From Pseudomonas rustica (GTDB taxonomy: Bacteria > Pseudomonadota > Gammaproteobacteria > Pseudomonadales > Pseudomonadaceae), in contig NZ_JAGYHF010000003.1 in assembly GCF_018336155.1 (NCBI RefSeq), positions 248,001 through 312,000 on the forward strand: a DNA stretch of 64,000 nt, in the 5' to 3' direction. The notes beneath the pieces are model-generated. The model made no database searches and was not told where the DNA came from. It worked only from the letters and a program-made list of their open reading frames with translations. This document shows, piece after piece, positions 17,263 to 26,068 of the stretch. Made by a program: the position numbers and the translations under genes. The number at the start of each line of letters is the position of its first letter. The first letter of the stretch is position 1.

Positions 17263-17682
17263 ATGCGATTGTCATTATCTGCACTGTTTTTCGGATTGCT
17301 CGTGGCGCAAGGCGCAATGGCCGCCGGCGATGGTTCAGCCGCCGTGGGCGGTGGGCTCGGTGGCGTGCTGGGCAACGTGGTCGGTGGACAACTCGGCGGC
17401 AGCACTGGCGCAGCGGTCGGCGCAGGTGTCGGCGGCGCGGCCGGCGGTGCGGTTGGGGCGAATAAAAACAATCGCACCGAAGCTGCCATCGGCGGTGGCC
17501 TCGGCGCGGCGGGTGGTTCGGTTGTCGGCAATAGCCTCGGCGGATCAACCGGTTCGGCTGTCGGCGCAGGATTGGGCGGCGCGGCGGGTGGTGCGGTCGG
17601 TAATAACCTGGGTGACGACGGCGGATCTCACTCCGGTGGGGGTCACAAGCACAAGAACAAACACAAGAACCGCCATCATTGA
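17263..17682 (+). CDS. Glycine-zipper exported protein, copy 2
   Basis: The 139-aa product is a paralogue of the preceding gene. It shares the signal peptide (MRLSLSALFFGLLVAQGAMA) and the AAGDGSAAVGGGLGGVLGN start, and has more GxxxG repeats (up to about residue 115). It ends with a charged DDGGSHSGGGHKHKNKHKN tail rich in His and Lys, which could bind metal or anionic polymer. The start at 17263 follows GTGAGG. It probably sits in the envelope; function unknown. Confidence 0.8.
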   Translation: MRLSLSALFFGLLVAQGAMAAGDGSAAVGGGLGGVLGNVVGGQLGGSTGAAVGAGVGGAAGGAVGANKNNRTEAAIGGGLGAAGGSVVGNSLGGSTGSAVGAGLGGAAGGAVGNNLGDDGGSHSGGGHKHKNKHKNRHH

Positions 17683-17703
17683 TTGATGTAATGGTTTAAC
17701 GGA

Positions 17704-17727
17704 AACCCGGCGTTTTGCCGGGTTTTT
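17704..17727 (+). terminator. Intrinsic terminator
   Basis: AACCCGGC/GCCGGGTT stem followed by TTTT, 21 bases after glycine-zipper copy 2. Confidence 0.85.
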
Positions 17728-17809
17728 CGTATTTGCCGGTCAGGCGCTGGAACGATTGGCTGCAGGACTTTTCGAACGTCTACACTCCCCGGAAATGATG
17801 AGGTTCGCC

Positions 17810-17977
17810 ATGACTCCTGAAACTGAAGGCAAGGAAGAGAAGGGCCCGAGCGGGCTGCCGTTTATCAATGATCCGGGGAACGAAGATCCGGGGTCGCTGA
17901 TGGATGATGCGACGGTGCCGCTGAATGATTCGGATGAGGCGGATATGGAGTATGAAGAGGATGAGGATGAGCAGTGA
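17810..17977 (+). CDS. Small acidic protein, 55 aa
   Basis: The product is very acidic. It has a central PSGLPFINDPGNEDPGSL segment and an Asp/Glu tail (EADMEYEEDEDEQ), and is probably disordered. GAGG precedes the ATG at 17810; two other in-frame ATGs a few codons upstream are possible. No signal peptide. Function unknown. Confidence 0.6.
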   Translation: MTPETEGKEEKGPSGLPFINDPGNEDPGSLMDDATVPLNDSDEADMEYEEDEDEQ

Positions 17978-18026
17978 GCGTAATTATTAGATTCGCGCCT
18001 GCTTTTGGCGTGATCGCCAATTCTTC

Positions 18027-18052
18027 AGGGCCTGTTTCTCTCAGGCCCTTTG
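18027..18052 (+). terminator. Possible terminator
   Basis: AGGGCCTG/CAGGCCCT stem with a 7-base loop, but only TT follows. It could serve the 55-aa gene. Confidence 0.4.
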
Positions 18053-18076
18053 TGAGGTTCGAATAATACTTGAGAC

Positions 18077-18451
18077 TCAGAATGAGACGTCAATTCTCTC
18101 CGCAGTGATTTTGACGAACTGTTCGTTGAGGTGCGGGTATTCGAAATGAATGCCTTGATCCGAAAATTCAATTAGAGACCGGAAAAAATCCCCATCCATG
18201 TAACCGTAGATATCACACGAAAACCCATCATCTAGCATCTCGATACGTGCTTCTTCGTTCTCTGCTTTTATGATGTTTAATTCGTCAGGCAAAACCATTT
18301 CGAATTCGACCTCGTAGTTTCTTCCCTCCTCAATGACTGATGGACAGTATCCTGCGAAGCATCGGATGATCACACCTTGAACGCTAAGGACAACTAATTC
18401 TTCGATTATTGGATCGATTTCAATTATTTGTACGAGATATCTCTTAGTCAT
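18077..18451 (-). CDS. Putative immunity protein for the Rhs toxin, 124 aa
   Basis: The gene begins inside the last codons of the Rhs gene: an 8-base overlap (ATGACTAA) links the two, the standard layout for polymorphic toxin and immunity pairs. The product is soluble, acidic and without a signal peptide, which suits neutralisation of a cytoplasmic toxin in the producer. It shows alternating beta-like segments (EELVVLSVQGVIIRCFAG) and a C-terminal HFEYPHLNEQFVKITAERID. Its GC content is far below that of the window (one 60-base line inside it has about 38 percent), matching the toxin tip and indicating joint transfer. The immunity role is inferred from position. Confidence 0.75.
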   Translation of the reverse strand: MTKRYLVQIIEIDPIIEELVVLSVQGVIIRCFAGYCPSVIEEGRNYEVEFEMVLPDELNIIKAENEEARIEMLDDGFSCDIYGYMDGDFFRSLIEFSDQGIHFEYPHLNEQFVKITAERIDVSF

Positions 18452-21400
18452 CTGCCGGCCTCACTGTTTTATCCTTCGCGTCGCCATTTATCGTTCGCCA
18501 TAATTCCTTTCCGCTTTTTGTATGGAGGGTTGTGATTTCATTGTTTTGGTTTGTTCCCAAAAAAGCGAATTTTACCTCTCCCTTCCGGTTGTTTCCCATT
18601 AGCTTCAGATAACCCGATCGGGTCTCGTCCTTGTATTCATACTCAATTCGTGTGCCATGACGTACCAGAAATCTGGCCATGCTTAAGTATTCTTCTTTGC
18701 TCTCGGTTTTGAACTCTGCACCATGCTTTTCAAAGTGGTAATCAAGCTTATCTTCGCTACCAAAATCCTTTGGTGGCGATCTTGTTGTTGGCAGTGTTGG
18801 GTCACCTTCATTTACTTTAGCGCCGCTAACCTCACCCGGCACCTCACACCCAGGCCTATTCGGCGGCGGACAATTGGAGTTCAACCCCAACGGATCCACC
18901 CACCCAATCGGATTCGGCGTGTACTGGTACTGGTTCAACCCACCCGCCAGCTTCACCGGATCCGGGGTCAGATACCGCCCCAATCTCGGGTCGTAATACC
19001 GATGCCGGTTGTAATGCAGCCCACTCTCCGCATCGAAGTACTGCCCCTGAAACCGCAGTGGCTGATCCAGATACTCTTCAGCCGCCAACGTCACCGCCGC
19101 GACTTTTCCATAGGCGTCGTACTGCGTCGACCAGACGATTTCCCCGCTGTAATCGGTCAGCTCCAGCGGCGTGCCGAGGTGGTCGTTCTGGTAGTAAAAC
19201 GGGCAGGCCTTTTTCGGGCCTTTGCCGTCGAGTAGTGCTAACGGACGGAAGGTGCCGGGTTCGTAGACGTAGCTGCGGTATTCGGTATCGCTGCTTTCAG
19301 CGACGAGGTTGTCGCCTTGCCAGAAGAACTCCGTGGTGGCGCTGTCGACGGTTTTGCTGATGCGCCGGCCGAAGGCGTCGTATTGGTAAGACGCGGTTTT
19401 ACCGTCAGGACGGGTCAGGCCAATCAGTCGGTGTTGGCAGTCGTAACGGTATTCGGTGACAAGTTTGTGCGCTGTGCCGCGACGTTCGCGGATCAGGTTG
19501 CCGAAGGCGTCGTAGTCGTAGTGGCGATCGCCCTGCATCAGCAGGCGGTTGCCTTTGATCTGGCTCGGGCCGGGGCGATCCTGCATGAGCAGGTTGCCAG
19601 CGGGATTGTGGGCGTAGGTTTCCGGGAGTTCGTCGCGGGAGTGGCGGACGCGGATCAAGCGGTCGAGGGCGTCGTAGCCGTAGGTGCGTTGGCCGTGGCG
19701 GGTGTCGGCGATGTACGACAGATTTCCGTTGGCGCTGTAGGCGTAATCGCGGCGATACATCGAATCGCGTTTATGGCCTACGGCATGGGCGAGCAGTCGG
19801 CCCTGTTCGTCGTAGGAGTATTCGCTGAGCAGCAGGCCTTGCTCGCGTTGTTGTTCGCGACCGGACTGGTAGACGTGGCGGGTGAGTGGGGCGCCGTTGA
19901 GGTCGATGCCGGCGAGGGCGCCACCCTTGGCGTGTTGATAGTCGAGTTTGCTGTTGTCCGGCAAACGCATGCTTTTGAGCTGACCGCAGGCGTCGTAGGC
20001 ATAGCGCAGCGTGCCCCAACCTTGGTGCTCGGTAATCAGCCGATCCTGGCGGTCGTACTCGAAGGCAAGCGGATGGTTCTGGCCATTATCGACACCGATC
20101 AAGCGACCGAGTGGGTCGTACTGGTAGCTGACTTTGACGCCGTCGGGCAGGGTTTTGACCAGCAGGCGTCCGGCGCCATCGCGCTTATAAGCGGTGACTA
20201 GCCAAGAGTCGTCATCACCGAACTCGGTCTTTTCCAGCAGGTGACCGTTGAGGTCATACACGTAAGAGGTACGGCGCCCATCGAAACCGGTTTCCTGTCG
20301 GATTAATCCGGTCGGCGTGTAATCCAGCCGATATTTCTCACCCGACTCGTTCTCGATTTCCGTGAGCAACAGTTGCGCGTGGTCGTAGCGATATTGAATC
20401 CGCGTGCCGTCGTGGTTAATGCGGCGGGAGACCAGATGCAGGTCATCGTCGTATTCATACCGGGTGATATGCCCCAGCTCATCACGCTCGGCGGTGACTT
20501 GCCCGTAAGCGCCGTAGCTATAACCACGCGTGGCACCCGTAGGAAAAGTCGTCTGAACCAGTCGTCCAACGGCGTCCCATTGCTGTCGCGTAACGGCGCC
20601 ATGTTGATCAACCGTGGTCGTCCGCCGTCCCAAAGCATCGTAGGAAAAACGCCGTACGCCGCCCTGGGGCAACGTCTCTTCAACCAGTTGGCCCAAGTCA
20701 TTCCAGGCCAGCAGATGACGGCTGGTGTCCGGATACCGGATCGACACCAGTTGCCCGCGAACGCTGTAGTAGTAATGAGTGACCTGTCCGTCAGGATCGA
20801 CAGCCTCGGTGATGTCGCCCTCGGCATTGCGCCGATAAATCCACACCGCATCGCCACGCGAACGCCGATGCAGGAAACCGTTGCGATACTCGTAGGACGT
20901 TGGCGTATCCGCCGCAGGAATCAGCGCGATCAGTCGTCCGACATCGTCATAGCGGTACTCGGTGACAGAACCCAAAGCATCCTGTTCAGCGACCAACCGT
21001 CCCTGATCGTCGTACGCCTTGAGTTGCTCGCCACCATCCGCCTCAACCTTGCGCACCAGTCGCGCACGGTCGTCGTGAACGTAAACCTCTTCAGTGCCAT
21101 CGACGTAATGCACCGCCACACTGCCGTCGTCGCTCCAGACGTAACGCGTGTCCATCTGCGAAAACGACGCCCAGTGCCGCACGCAACGCGCAGCCTTGCC
21201 GGCTCTTTCCCACTCCCAGAAAAAACTCGCACCACCGGTCAGCTGTCGCTGCAGGATGACGTGCGCATCGTCGTAGTCGTAGCGCTCGCTTTCATCTAAT
21301 GCATTGGTCGCCGCCAACAAGCGCTGACGCGCGTCGTGGCAATAGCGAACAAGGATTTGCTCCGTCGCCCATTCAGCGTTTTGCAAACGTTGGTAATCGA

Positions 21401-23264
21401 CCGCGATGAGTTGCGCGCGGTCGTAACGCAGCAATAAGGAGCGACCTGCACCGTTATCCAGTCGCTGAACCCTGTCAGACCGATCGCGATGCACCGTCAG
21501 ACGATTGCCATAGGCATCGCTGATCGACGTCAGACGCCCGGCCCGAAAGTGGTAAAACCGCGCCGTTTCCCCAGCCAGCGCTAGGATCAATTCCTCCGGT
21601 TCATCCCCGAGAAAAATTGCTGCCCGCGACAAACTGTTGTGAATAGAAGGCCGCTCAACATTCGGCAGCGGAAACCGTGTGCGCCGATTCTCGTGATCGA
21701 CCCAAACAACCGAGTCGCCATCAAACTCCAGCCGATGCGCCAGCGAATGGCTCCAGCCAAACCCAAGCCCGACATCGATTTCCACCGCACTCGTGCGATA
21801 CAACCGGGTGAACTCAAACGGCAACACGCCATCAAGCACGCCATCAGTCAGCGTCAGCAGTTCCTCGCCAGTGACCATCGATACCGGACAGCCGTTGGTG
21901 CAGGTACGCGGTACACAATCAGCGCTATCCCCATTTGGATTTTTCGCCTGATCCGAAGCGTCATCGTGAGGCTCATGACGCTCCATTCGCGTGGCGCCCT
22001 GCGACTTGTCCCGCGCAATCGGCGCCGGGTTTGGCACCGTCAACACCACTTCATCTGCCTGCCGAATGTTCAGCGGAATCGACGGCGTCGGCTTCAACGG
22101 CACATCACGCGCACTCAGCATCAACGGTCTCAGCGCGCCCGCATGCTGGGTCAGCTCCGGCGCAGAGGTCAGTTCAGCCAGGCGCAACGCCGAGGCCGCC
22201 AGCCATTCCCGCGCCCGTGGCGATTTGATCTTTGCCAGCACTTTGCTGCTCAGGCGCAGCGGCACGCCGACGCCACCCGACACCCGCATCAGCAGGAAAC
22301 TGATCAACAGTTCGACGCGCACCTCAGCCACGACTTCGGCCAGGTACTGCGGCGGCAGCATCTTCAGCCAACTGGTGAACGCGGCCAGATGAATGAACAT
22401 CAGCGGCTCATCGCTGAGCATCAGCAACGCATTGGCAATCGCGTCGCTGGAGATTTGCAGCAGGGCTTCAAGCTCGGCGCCGCTGAGGTATTCCAGGAGC
22501 TTTTCGCTGTTGGCCTGCAGATCGGCGAGGAGGGCAAACAGTTGCTTGATGTCGTCCCAGACACCGTTCAGCGCTTTCTCGAAACCGCGCCAATCCGCCC
22601 GTTGCAACTGCCGGTAACGATCGGAAAATCCGGCGTTGGAAAACTCCGCCCACAACGGTTGAAAACCTGTCCACTCGGCACGCAACCAGCGTTCGAGGTC
22701 ACCGAGAATGCTTTCGTAGGAGTCATACAACTCACGAACATGCGCAGTGGAAACATCGGGAAAGAAGGTGATGCGATAACGCTGGCCCCGATCGCAATCG
22801 GTCACCTGCAATATCCCGCTCGGGCCGATCGTATGGCGCAGCGCTTCGCCGAAGGTCAGGACACCGCCGACGTCGCCAATCACCGGTTCGAGCAGCACCG
22901 GGGTGTTGCCGATCGGTACGAAGCCGGCGGCTTCGAACATGTGCACCAGGGTCAAAGATCCGCTGGCGGGGCACATGACTACGGATGAGCTGATCGGTTT
23001 GCGGGATTTGATCGGGGCGCTGAGGCGCACGTCGTTGCCGACGGTAAACACCTGCTCGACATCCAGCGCTGTGCCCGTCCAGTATTGTTCGGCCCAGGTT
23101 TCGTAGTTATTGAGGCACAGGCGAAATTCGCCGATCAGGGTTTCGAAATCCGGGTGATCCGGATTCAGTGCGGCAACTATCAGCAGGCCAATGCTGTTGT
23201 TCAGGGCCAGTAGCCGATCGGGTTGAAACATTCGCAGTCGCTCGCGCACATCAAGGAGGAGCAC
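18444..23264 (-). CDS. Rhs polymorphic toxin
   Basis: The 1606-aa product has an N-terminal helical region (about 1-460) without a PAAR domain and a DUF6531-like segment (about 465-540). About twenty YD repeats (xxxYxYDxxGRL type) form the toxin-enclosing shell, followed by the Rhs core (NDHLGTPLELTD... about 1358-1461) ending in DPLGL, the known self-cleavage site. The last 145 residues are the variable toxin. They contain an LDYHFEKHG...EEYLSMARFL segment and a beta-rich end, suggesting a BECR-type RNase, but this is not certain. Delivery by type VI secretion is the family norm; no vgrG or chaperone gene is nearby. The start is a GTG at 23264 (next ATG 23231), and an in-frame stop lies 6 codons upstream, so the N-terminus may be truncated. 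Confidence 0.85.
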   Translation of the reverse strand: MLLLDVRERLRMFQPDRLLALNNSIGLLIVAALNPDHPDFETLIGEFRLCLNNYETWAEQYWTGTALDVEQVFTVGNDVRLSAPIKSRKPISSSVVMCPASGSLTLVHMFEAAGFVPIGNTPVLLEPVIGDVGGVLTFGEALRHTIGPSGILQVTDCDRGQRYRITFFPDVSTAHVRELYDSYESILGDLERWLRAEWTGFQPLWAEFSNAGFSDRYRQLQRADWRGFEKALNGVWDDIKQLFALLADLQANSEKLLEYLSGAELEALLQISSDAIANALLMLSDEPLMFIHLAAFTSWLKMLPPQYLAEVVAEVRVELLISFLLMRVSGGVGVPLRLSSKVLAKIKSPRAREWLAASALRLAELTSAPELTQHAGALRPLMLSARDVPLKPTPSIPLNIRQADEVVLTVPNPAPIARDKSQGATRMERHEPHDDASDQAKNPNGDSADCVPRTCTNGCPVSMVTGEELLTLTDGVLDGVLPFEFTRLYRTSAVEIDVGLGFGWSHSLAHRLEFDGDSVVWVDHENRRTRFPLPNVERPSIHNSLSRAAIFLGDEPEELILALAGETARFYHFRAGRLTSISDAYGNRLTVHRDRSDRVQRLDNGAGRSLLLRYDRAQLIAVDYQRLQNAEWATEQILVRYCHDARQRLLAATNALDESERYDYDDAHVILQRQLTGGASFFWEWERAGKAARCVRHWASFSQMDTRYVWSDDGSVAVHYVDGTEEVYVHDDRARLVRKVEADGGEQLKAYDDQGRLVAEQDALGSVTEYRYDDVGRLIALIPAADTPTSYEYRNGFLHRRSRGDAVWIYRRNAEGDITEAVDPDGQVTHYYYSVRGQLVSIRYPDTSRHLLAWNDLGQLVEETLPQGGVRRFSYDALGRRTTTVDQHGAVTRQQWDAVGRLVQTTFPTGATRGYSYGAYGQVTAERDELGHITRYEYDDDLHLVSRRINHDGTRIQYRYDHAQLLLTEIENESGEKYRLDYTPTGLIRQETGFDGRRTSYVYDLNGHLLEKTEFGDDDSWLVTAYKRDGAGRLLVKTLPDGVKVSYQYDPLGRLIGVDNGQNHPLAFEYDRQDRLITEHQGWGTLRYAYDACGQLKSMRLPDNSKLDYQHAKGGALAGIDLNGAPLTRHVYQSGREQQREQGLLLSEYSYDEQGRLLAHAVGHKRDSMYRRDYAYSANGNLSYIADTRHGQRTYGYDALDRLIRVRHSRDELPETYAHNPAGNLLMQDRPGPSQIKGNRLLMQGDRHYDYDAFGNLIRERRGTAHKLVTEYRYDCQHRLIGLTRPDGKTASYQYDAFGRRISKTVDSATTEFFWQGDNLVAESSDTEYRSYVYEPGTFRPLALLDGKGPKKACPFYYQNDHLGTPLELTDYSGEIVWSTQYDAYGKVAAVTLAAEEYLDQPLRFQGQYFDAESGLHYNRHRYYDPRLGRYLTPDPVKLAGGLNQYQYTPNPIGWVDPLGLNSNCPPPNRPGCEVPGEVSGAKVNEGDPTLPTTRSPPKDFGSEDKLDYHFEKHGAEFKTESKEEYLSMARFLVRHGTRIEYEYKDETRSGYLKLMGNNRKGEVKFAFLGTNQNNEITTLHTKSGKELWRTINGDAKDKTVRPADD

Positions 23265-23352
23265 GGACTTTGCGGGGGATCAGAAAGGAAAGAAGTCGGC
23301 CAAGTAGGTGATGCCTGTAGGACGTTTCGCTAAATATTCGCGAGTAGTTCAT
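23251..23352 (-). other. 33-codon reading frame overlapping the Rhs start
   Basis: An ATG at 23352 opens a frame reading MNYSRIFSETSYRHHLLGRL and on to a stop at 23251-23253, inside the first codons of the Rhs gene in a different frame. No clear ribosome site is seen. It could be the original Rhs N-terminus separated by a one-base frameshift near 23254-23264, a leader peptide, or chance. Confidence 0.3.
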
Positions 23353-23450
23353 CGGCGCAACAGACATTGCCCGTTGCTCAATGTCTGTCGCGCTCGTTAT
23401 GCTGCTGAACCCTTTAATCAGATCCGAGCAGCGGCGCGATGCCGCCTGGG

Positions 23451-24170
23451 ATGTCTTTGAAAACGGATCCGATGATGAATGCAGCGCTGAAGGCGTTCGG
23501 CCCGATCAAGGCCGTGATTTTCGATATGGACGGTTTGTTGCTCGACACCGAAGGCATTTACACCGAGGTCACGTCGCTGATTGCCCAGCGCTACGGGCGC
23601 ACCTTCGACTGGAGCGTCAAACAGAACATCATCGGTCGCGGTGCCAACGATCTGGCCAATTACGTGGTGCAGGCGCTGGATCTGCCGATCACCGCCGAAG
23701 AGTTCCTGGAGATCCGCGAGCCGTTGATGCGTGAGCGTTTCCCGAAAGCGCAGGCGATGCCGGGCGCTGAGGAGCTGATTCGGCACCTCAAGGCGCACAA
23801 CATTCCGATCGCGGTGGGCACCAGTTCATCGCGTCAGTCGTTTGGTCAGAAAACCACGCTGCACCAAGAATGGTTTGCGCTGTTCGACTTCATTGTTACC
23901 GCCGACGATCCGGAAGTCGGCGCGGCGAAACCGGCGCCGGATATCTTTCTCACCGCAGCGCGACGTCTGGGCGTCGCGCCTGAGGATTGTCTGGTGTTCG
24001 AGGATTCACCGTTTGGCGTGACCGCAGCGAAAGCCGCCGGCATGACCGCGATTGCGATTCCGGACGCCGCCATGGCTGATGAAAAATACGCACACGCGGA
24101 CGGGATTCTTCGTACGTTGAAAGCCTTCACCCCGAGTGCTTGCGGTTTGCCGGCGCTGGAATGGGCGTAA
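23451..24170 (+). CDS. HAD-family hydrolase (phosphoglucomutase-like phosphatase)
   Basis: The product is about 239 aa. It has the HAD motif I FDMDGLLLDTE with nucleophile Asp25 and acid/base Asp27, a four-helix cap region (about 40-100), motif II VGTSSSR, the motif III Lys in GAAKPAPDIF, and motif IV EDSPFG. This pattern matches the beta-phosphoglucomutase and sugar-phosphate phosphatase branch; GLLLDTE resembles pseudouridine-5'-phosphatase. Substrate cannot be fixed. The start at 23451 is uncertain, with ATGs at 23472 and 23475 as alternatives; none has a strong ribosome site. It shares a bidirectional terminator with the facing SDR gene. Confidence 0.88.
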   Translation: MSLKTDPMMNAALKAFGPIKAVIFDMDGLLLDTEGIYTEVTSLIAQRYGRTFDWSVKQNIIGRGANDLANYVVQALDLPITAEEFLEIREPLMRERFPKAQAMPGAEELIRHLKAHNIPIAVGTSSSRQSFGQKTTLHQEWFALFDFIVTADDPEVGAAKPAPDIFLTAARRLGVAPEDCLVFEDSPFGVTAAKAAGMTAIAIPDAAMADEKYAHADGILRTLKAFTPSACGLPALEWA

Positions 24171-24183
24171 ACGCTTGAGACAA

Positions 24184-24223
24184 AAAAACGCCGCCGCTCT
24201 GTGAAAAGAGCGGCGGCGTTTTT
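24184..24223. terminator. Bidirectional terminator between HAD and SDR genes
   Basis: A 17-bp perfect stem (AAAAACGCCGCCGCTCT and complement) around GTGAAA has A runs on the left and T runs on the right, so it can end transcription from both converging genes. Confidence 0.9.
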
Positions 24224-24241
24224 CGTTCCGGCTTTGAAGTA

Positions 24242-24988
24242 TCAGGCGCCAAAACCACCGTCGATGGTCAGGCTGGCACCGGTGATGTAACCGGCTTCCG
24301 GGCCTGCCAGGTAGGCGACGAAGCTGGCGATTTCTTCGGCTTTACCATAGCGGCCGACGGCCATCAGCGGGATCAGGCTTTCGGCGAAGTCGCCGTGCGC
24401 CGGGTTCATGTCGGTGTCGACCGGGCCAGGTTGCACGTTGTTGACGGTGATGCCGCGCGGGCCGAGATCGCGGGCCAGGCCTTTGGTCAGACCGACCAGT
24501 GCCGACTTGCTCATCGCATACACGCCGCCACCGGCGAAGGGCATGCGGTCGGCGTTGGTGCTACCGATGTTGATAATGCGCGCACCTTCGCCCATGTGTT
24601 TGGCGGCTTCTTGCGAAGCGATGAACACGCTGCGAATGTTGATCGCCACGGTCTGGTCGAAGTCTTCCAGTTTGAAGTCTTCCAGCGGTGCGACGGCCAG
24701 CACACCAGCGTTGTTGACCAGAATATCGACGCGGCCAAATGCTTCGACGGTGGCGCTAACGGCGTGGCGGATGGCGGCGGCGTCGGCGCTGTCGGCCTTG
24801 ATCGCCAAGGCTTTGCCACCGTTGGCGGTGATGCTGTTTTGCAACTCTTCGGCTTTGGCGGTGGAGCTGACGTAAGTGAAGGCTACTGCAGCGCCTTCAG
24901 CGGCCAGACGTTTGACGATGGCAGCGCCGATACCGCGGGAACCGCCTTGAATCAGAGCGACTTTACCGCTGAGGTGTTGAGTGGTCAT
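24242..24988 (-). CDS. SDR-family oxidoreductase
   Basis: The 248-aa classical short-chain dehydrogenase/reductase has the nucleotide-binding GGSRGIG at residues 15-21 (a basic Arg suggests NADPH), NNAG at 92-95, and catalytic Tyr157-x3-Lys161 (YAMSK) with Ser143. The C-terminal GYITGASLTIDGGFGA is typical of the FabG-like branch. Its substrate is not known. It is transcribed divergently from a LysR-type regulator gene, which by common practice controls it; direct repeats lie in the shared 127-base interval. Confidence 0.9.
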   Translation of the reverse strand: MTTQHLSGKVALIQGGSRGIGAAIVKRLAAEGAAVAFTYVSSTAKAEELQNSITANGGKALAIKADSADAAAIRHAVSATVEAFGRVDILVNNAGVLAVAPLEDFKLEDFDQTVAINIRSVFIASQEAAKHMGEGARIINIGSTNADRMPFAGGGVYAMSKSALVGLTKGLARDLGPRGITVNNVQPGPVDTDMNPAHGDFAESLIPLMAVGRYGKAEEIASFVAYLAGPEAGYITGASLTIDGGFGA

Positions 24989-25059
24989 GTTCGATCTCCA
25001 GAGTGTTCAAGGCGGGAATGCCTTGGTATTGGTGGCGAGTATCGGCGTGGTATCGACAA

Positions 25060-25096
25060 CTGTGTAGACCATGATTGCTATAGTCTGTGTAAACCA
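25060..25096. promoter_or_regulatory. Candidate LysR-type operator
   Basis: CTGTGTAGACCA (25060-25071) is repeated as CTGTGTAAACCA (25085-25096), 25 bases apart, in the gap between divergent SDR and LysR genes. It is a direct-repeat arrangement with one mismatch; binding is not shown. Confidence 0.35.
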
Positions 25097-25115
25097 GAAG
25101 TTTATAGTGGCGATC

Positions 25116-26042
25116 ATGGAAACCTTCAGCAGCATCGAATGCTTCGTGCGCAGTGCCGAGGTCGGCAGCTTTGCCGAGGCTGCACGGCGCTTGAGTCTGA
25201 CCCCGGCGGCCGTTGGCAAAAGTGTTGCCAAACTTGAGGTGCGGCTCGGCGTGCGGCTGTTCCAGCGTAGTACACGCAGCCTGACGCTGACCGAGGCCGG
25301 GCAGCTGTTTTTGAATCAGGTCAGCGGCAGCCTGACCACCATTCAGAATGCCGTGGCCAATCTGTCCAGTGTCGAAGGGCTGCCGGCGGGAACGCTGAAA
25401 GTCAGCATGGGCGCCGCGTTTGGTTGTTTGCACATCGTGCCGATGCTCGGTGAGTTTTTGCAGCGATATCCAGCGATCAGTCCGGACTGGCATTTCGATA
25501 ATCGCCAGGTTGATCTGATCGGGCAGGGATTTGATGCAGCCATCGGTGGCGGCTTCGATCTGCCGCAAGGGGTGATCGCGCGCAAGTTGAGCCCGGCGCA
25601 CCGGGTTCTGGTGGCATCTGCCGACTATCTACAGGCCAATCCCGAAATCACCGAGCCGGACGATCTCAGCCATCACGACGGGATTCTGATCCGTTCGCCG
25701 CAAACCGGACGCGTGCGTTCCTGGCAGTTGACCGGGCGCGATCCGCAGAACTGTCGGCCATTGATGCTCAAGGCGCGCATGACCCTGAGCGATTCCGAAG
25801 CCGCGTGCGCAACGGCGGCGCAAGGGTTGGGGATCGCGTTGGTGAGCATGCCGTTTGCAGTGGGGTATCTGGAGTCGGGAAGGTTGCAGCGGGTGTTGCC
25901 GGAGTGGTTTGTCGATGATGGCAATATTTCCATTTACTACGCCGAGCATAAATTGTTGCCGGGGAAGACCCGGGCGTTTGTGGATTTTTTGATTGAGCAG
26001 TTTGCGGAGCGGGGGTTGGTGCGGCGGTTTAGTGCTATTTGA
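25116..26042 (+). CDS. LysR-type transcriptional regulator
   Basis: The 308-aa regulator has the N-terminal winged helix-turn-helix (METFSSIECFVRSAEVGSFA...RRLSLTPAAVGKSVAKLE...RLFQRSTRSLTLTEAG, residues 1-60) and a periplasmic-binding-like effector domain (about 90-300). The ATG at 25116 aligns with the usual LysR start; an upstream frame from 25071 overlaps the operator region and is rejected. It is divergent from an SDR gene, its likely target along with itself. The effector is unknown. Confidence 0.9.
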   Translation: METFSSIECFVRSAEVGSFAEAARRLSLTPAAVGKSVAKLEVRLGVRLFQRSTRSLTLTEAGQLFLNQVSGSLTTIQNAVANLSSVEGLPAGTLKVSMGAAFGCLHIVPMLGEFLQRYPAISPDWHFDNRQVDLIGQGFDAAIGGGFDLPQGVIARKLSPAHRVLVASADYLQANPEITEPDDLSHHDGILIRSPQTGRVRSWQLTGRDPQNCRPLMLKARMTLSDSEAACATAAQGLGIALVSMPFAVGYLESGRLQRVLPEWFVDDGNISIYYAEHKLLPGKTRAFVDFLIEQFAERGLVRRFSAI

Positions 26043-26068
26043 GTAAGGCTTTAAACCGAGTTGTCCCG

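Noticed and set aside
18077..23352. Prophage or transposon carrying the Rhs locus
   Set aside because: No integrase, transposase, target duplication or phage structural gene is visible; only the toxin tip and immunity gene differ in composition.
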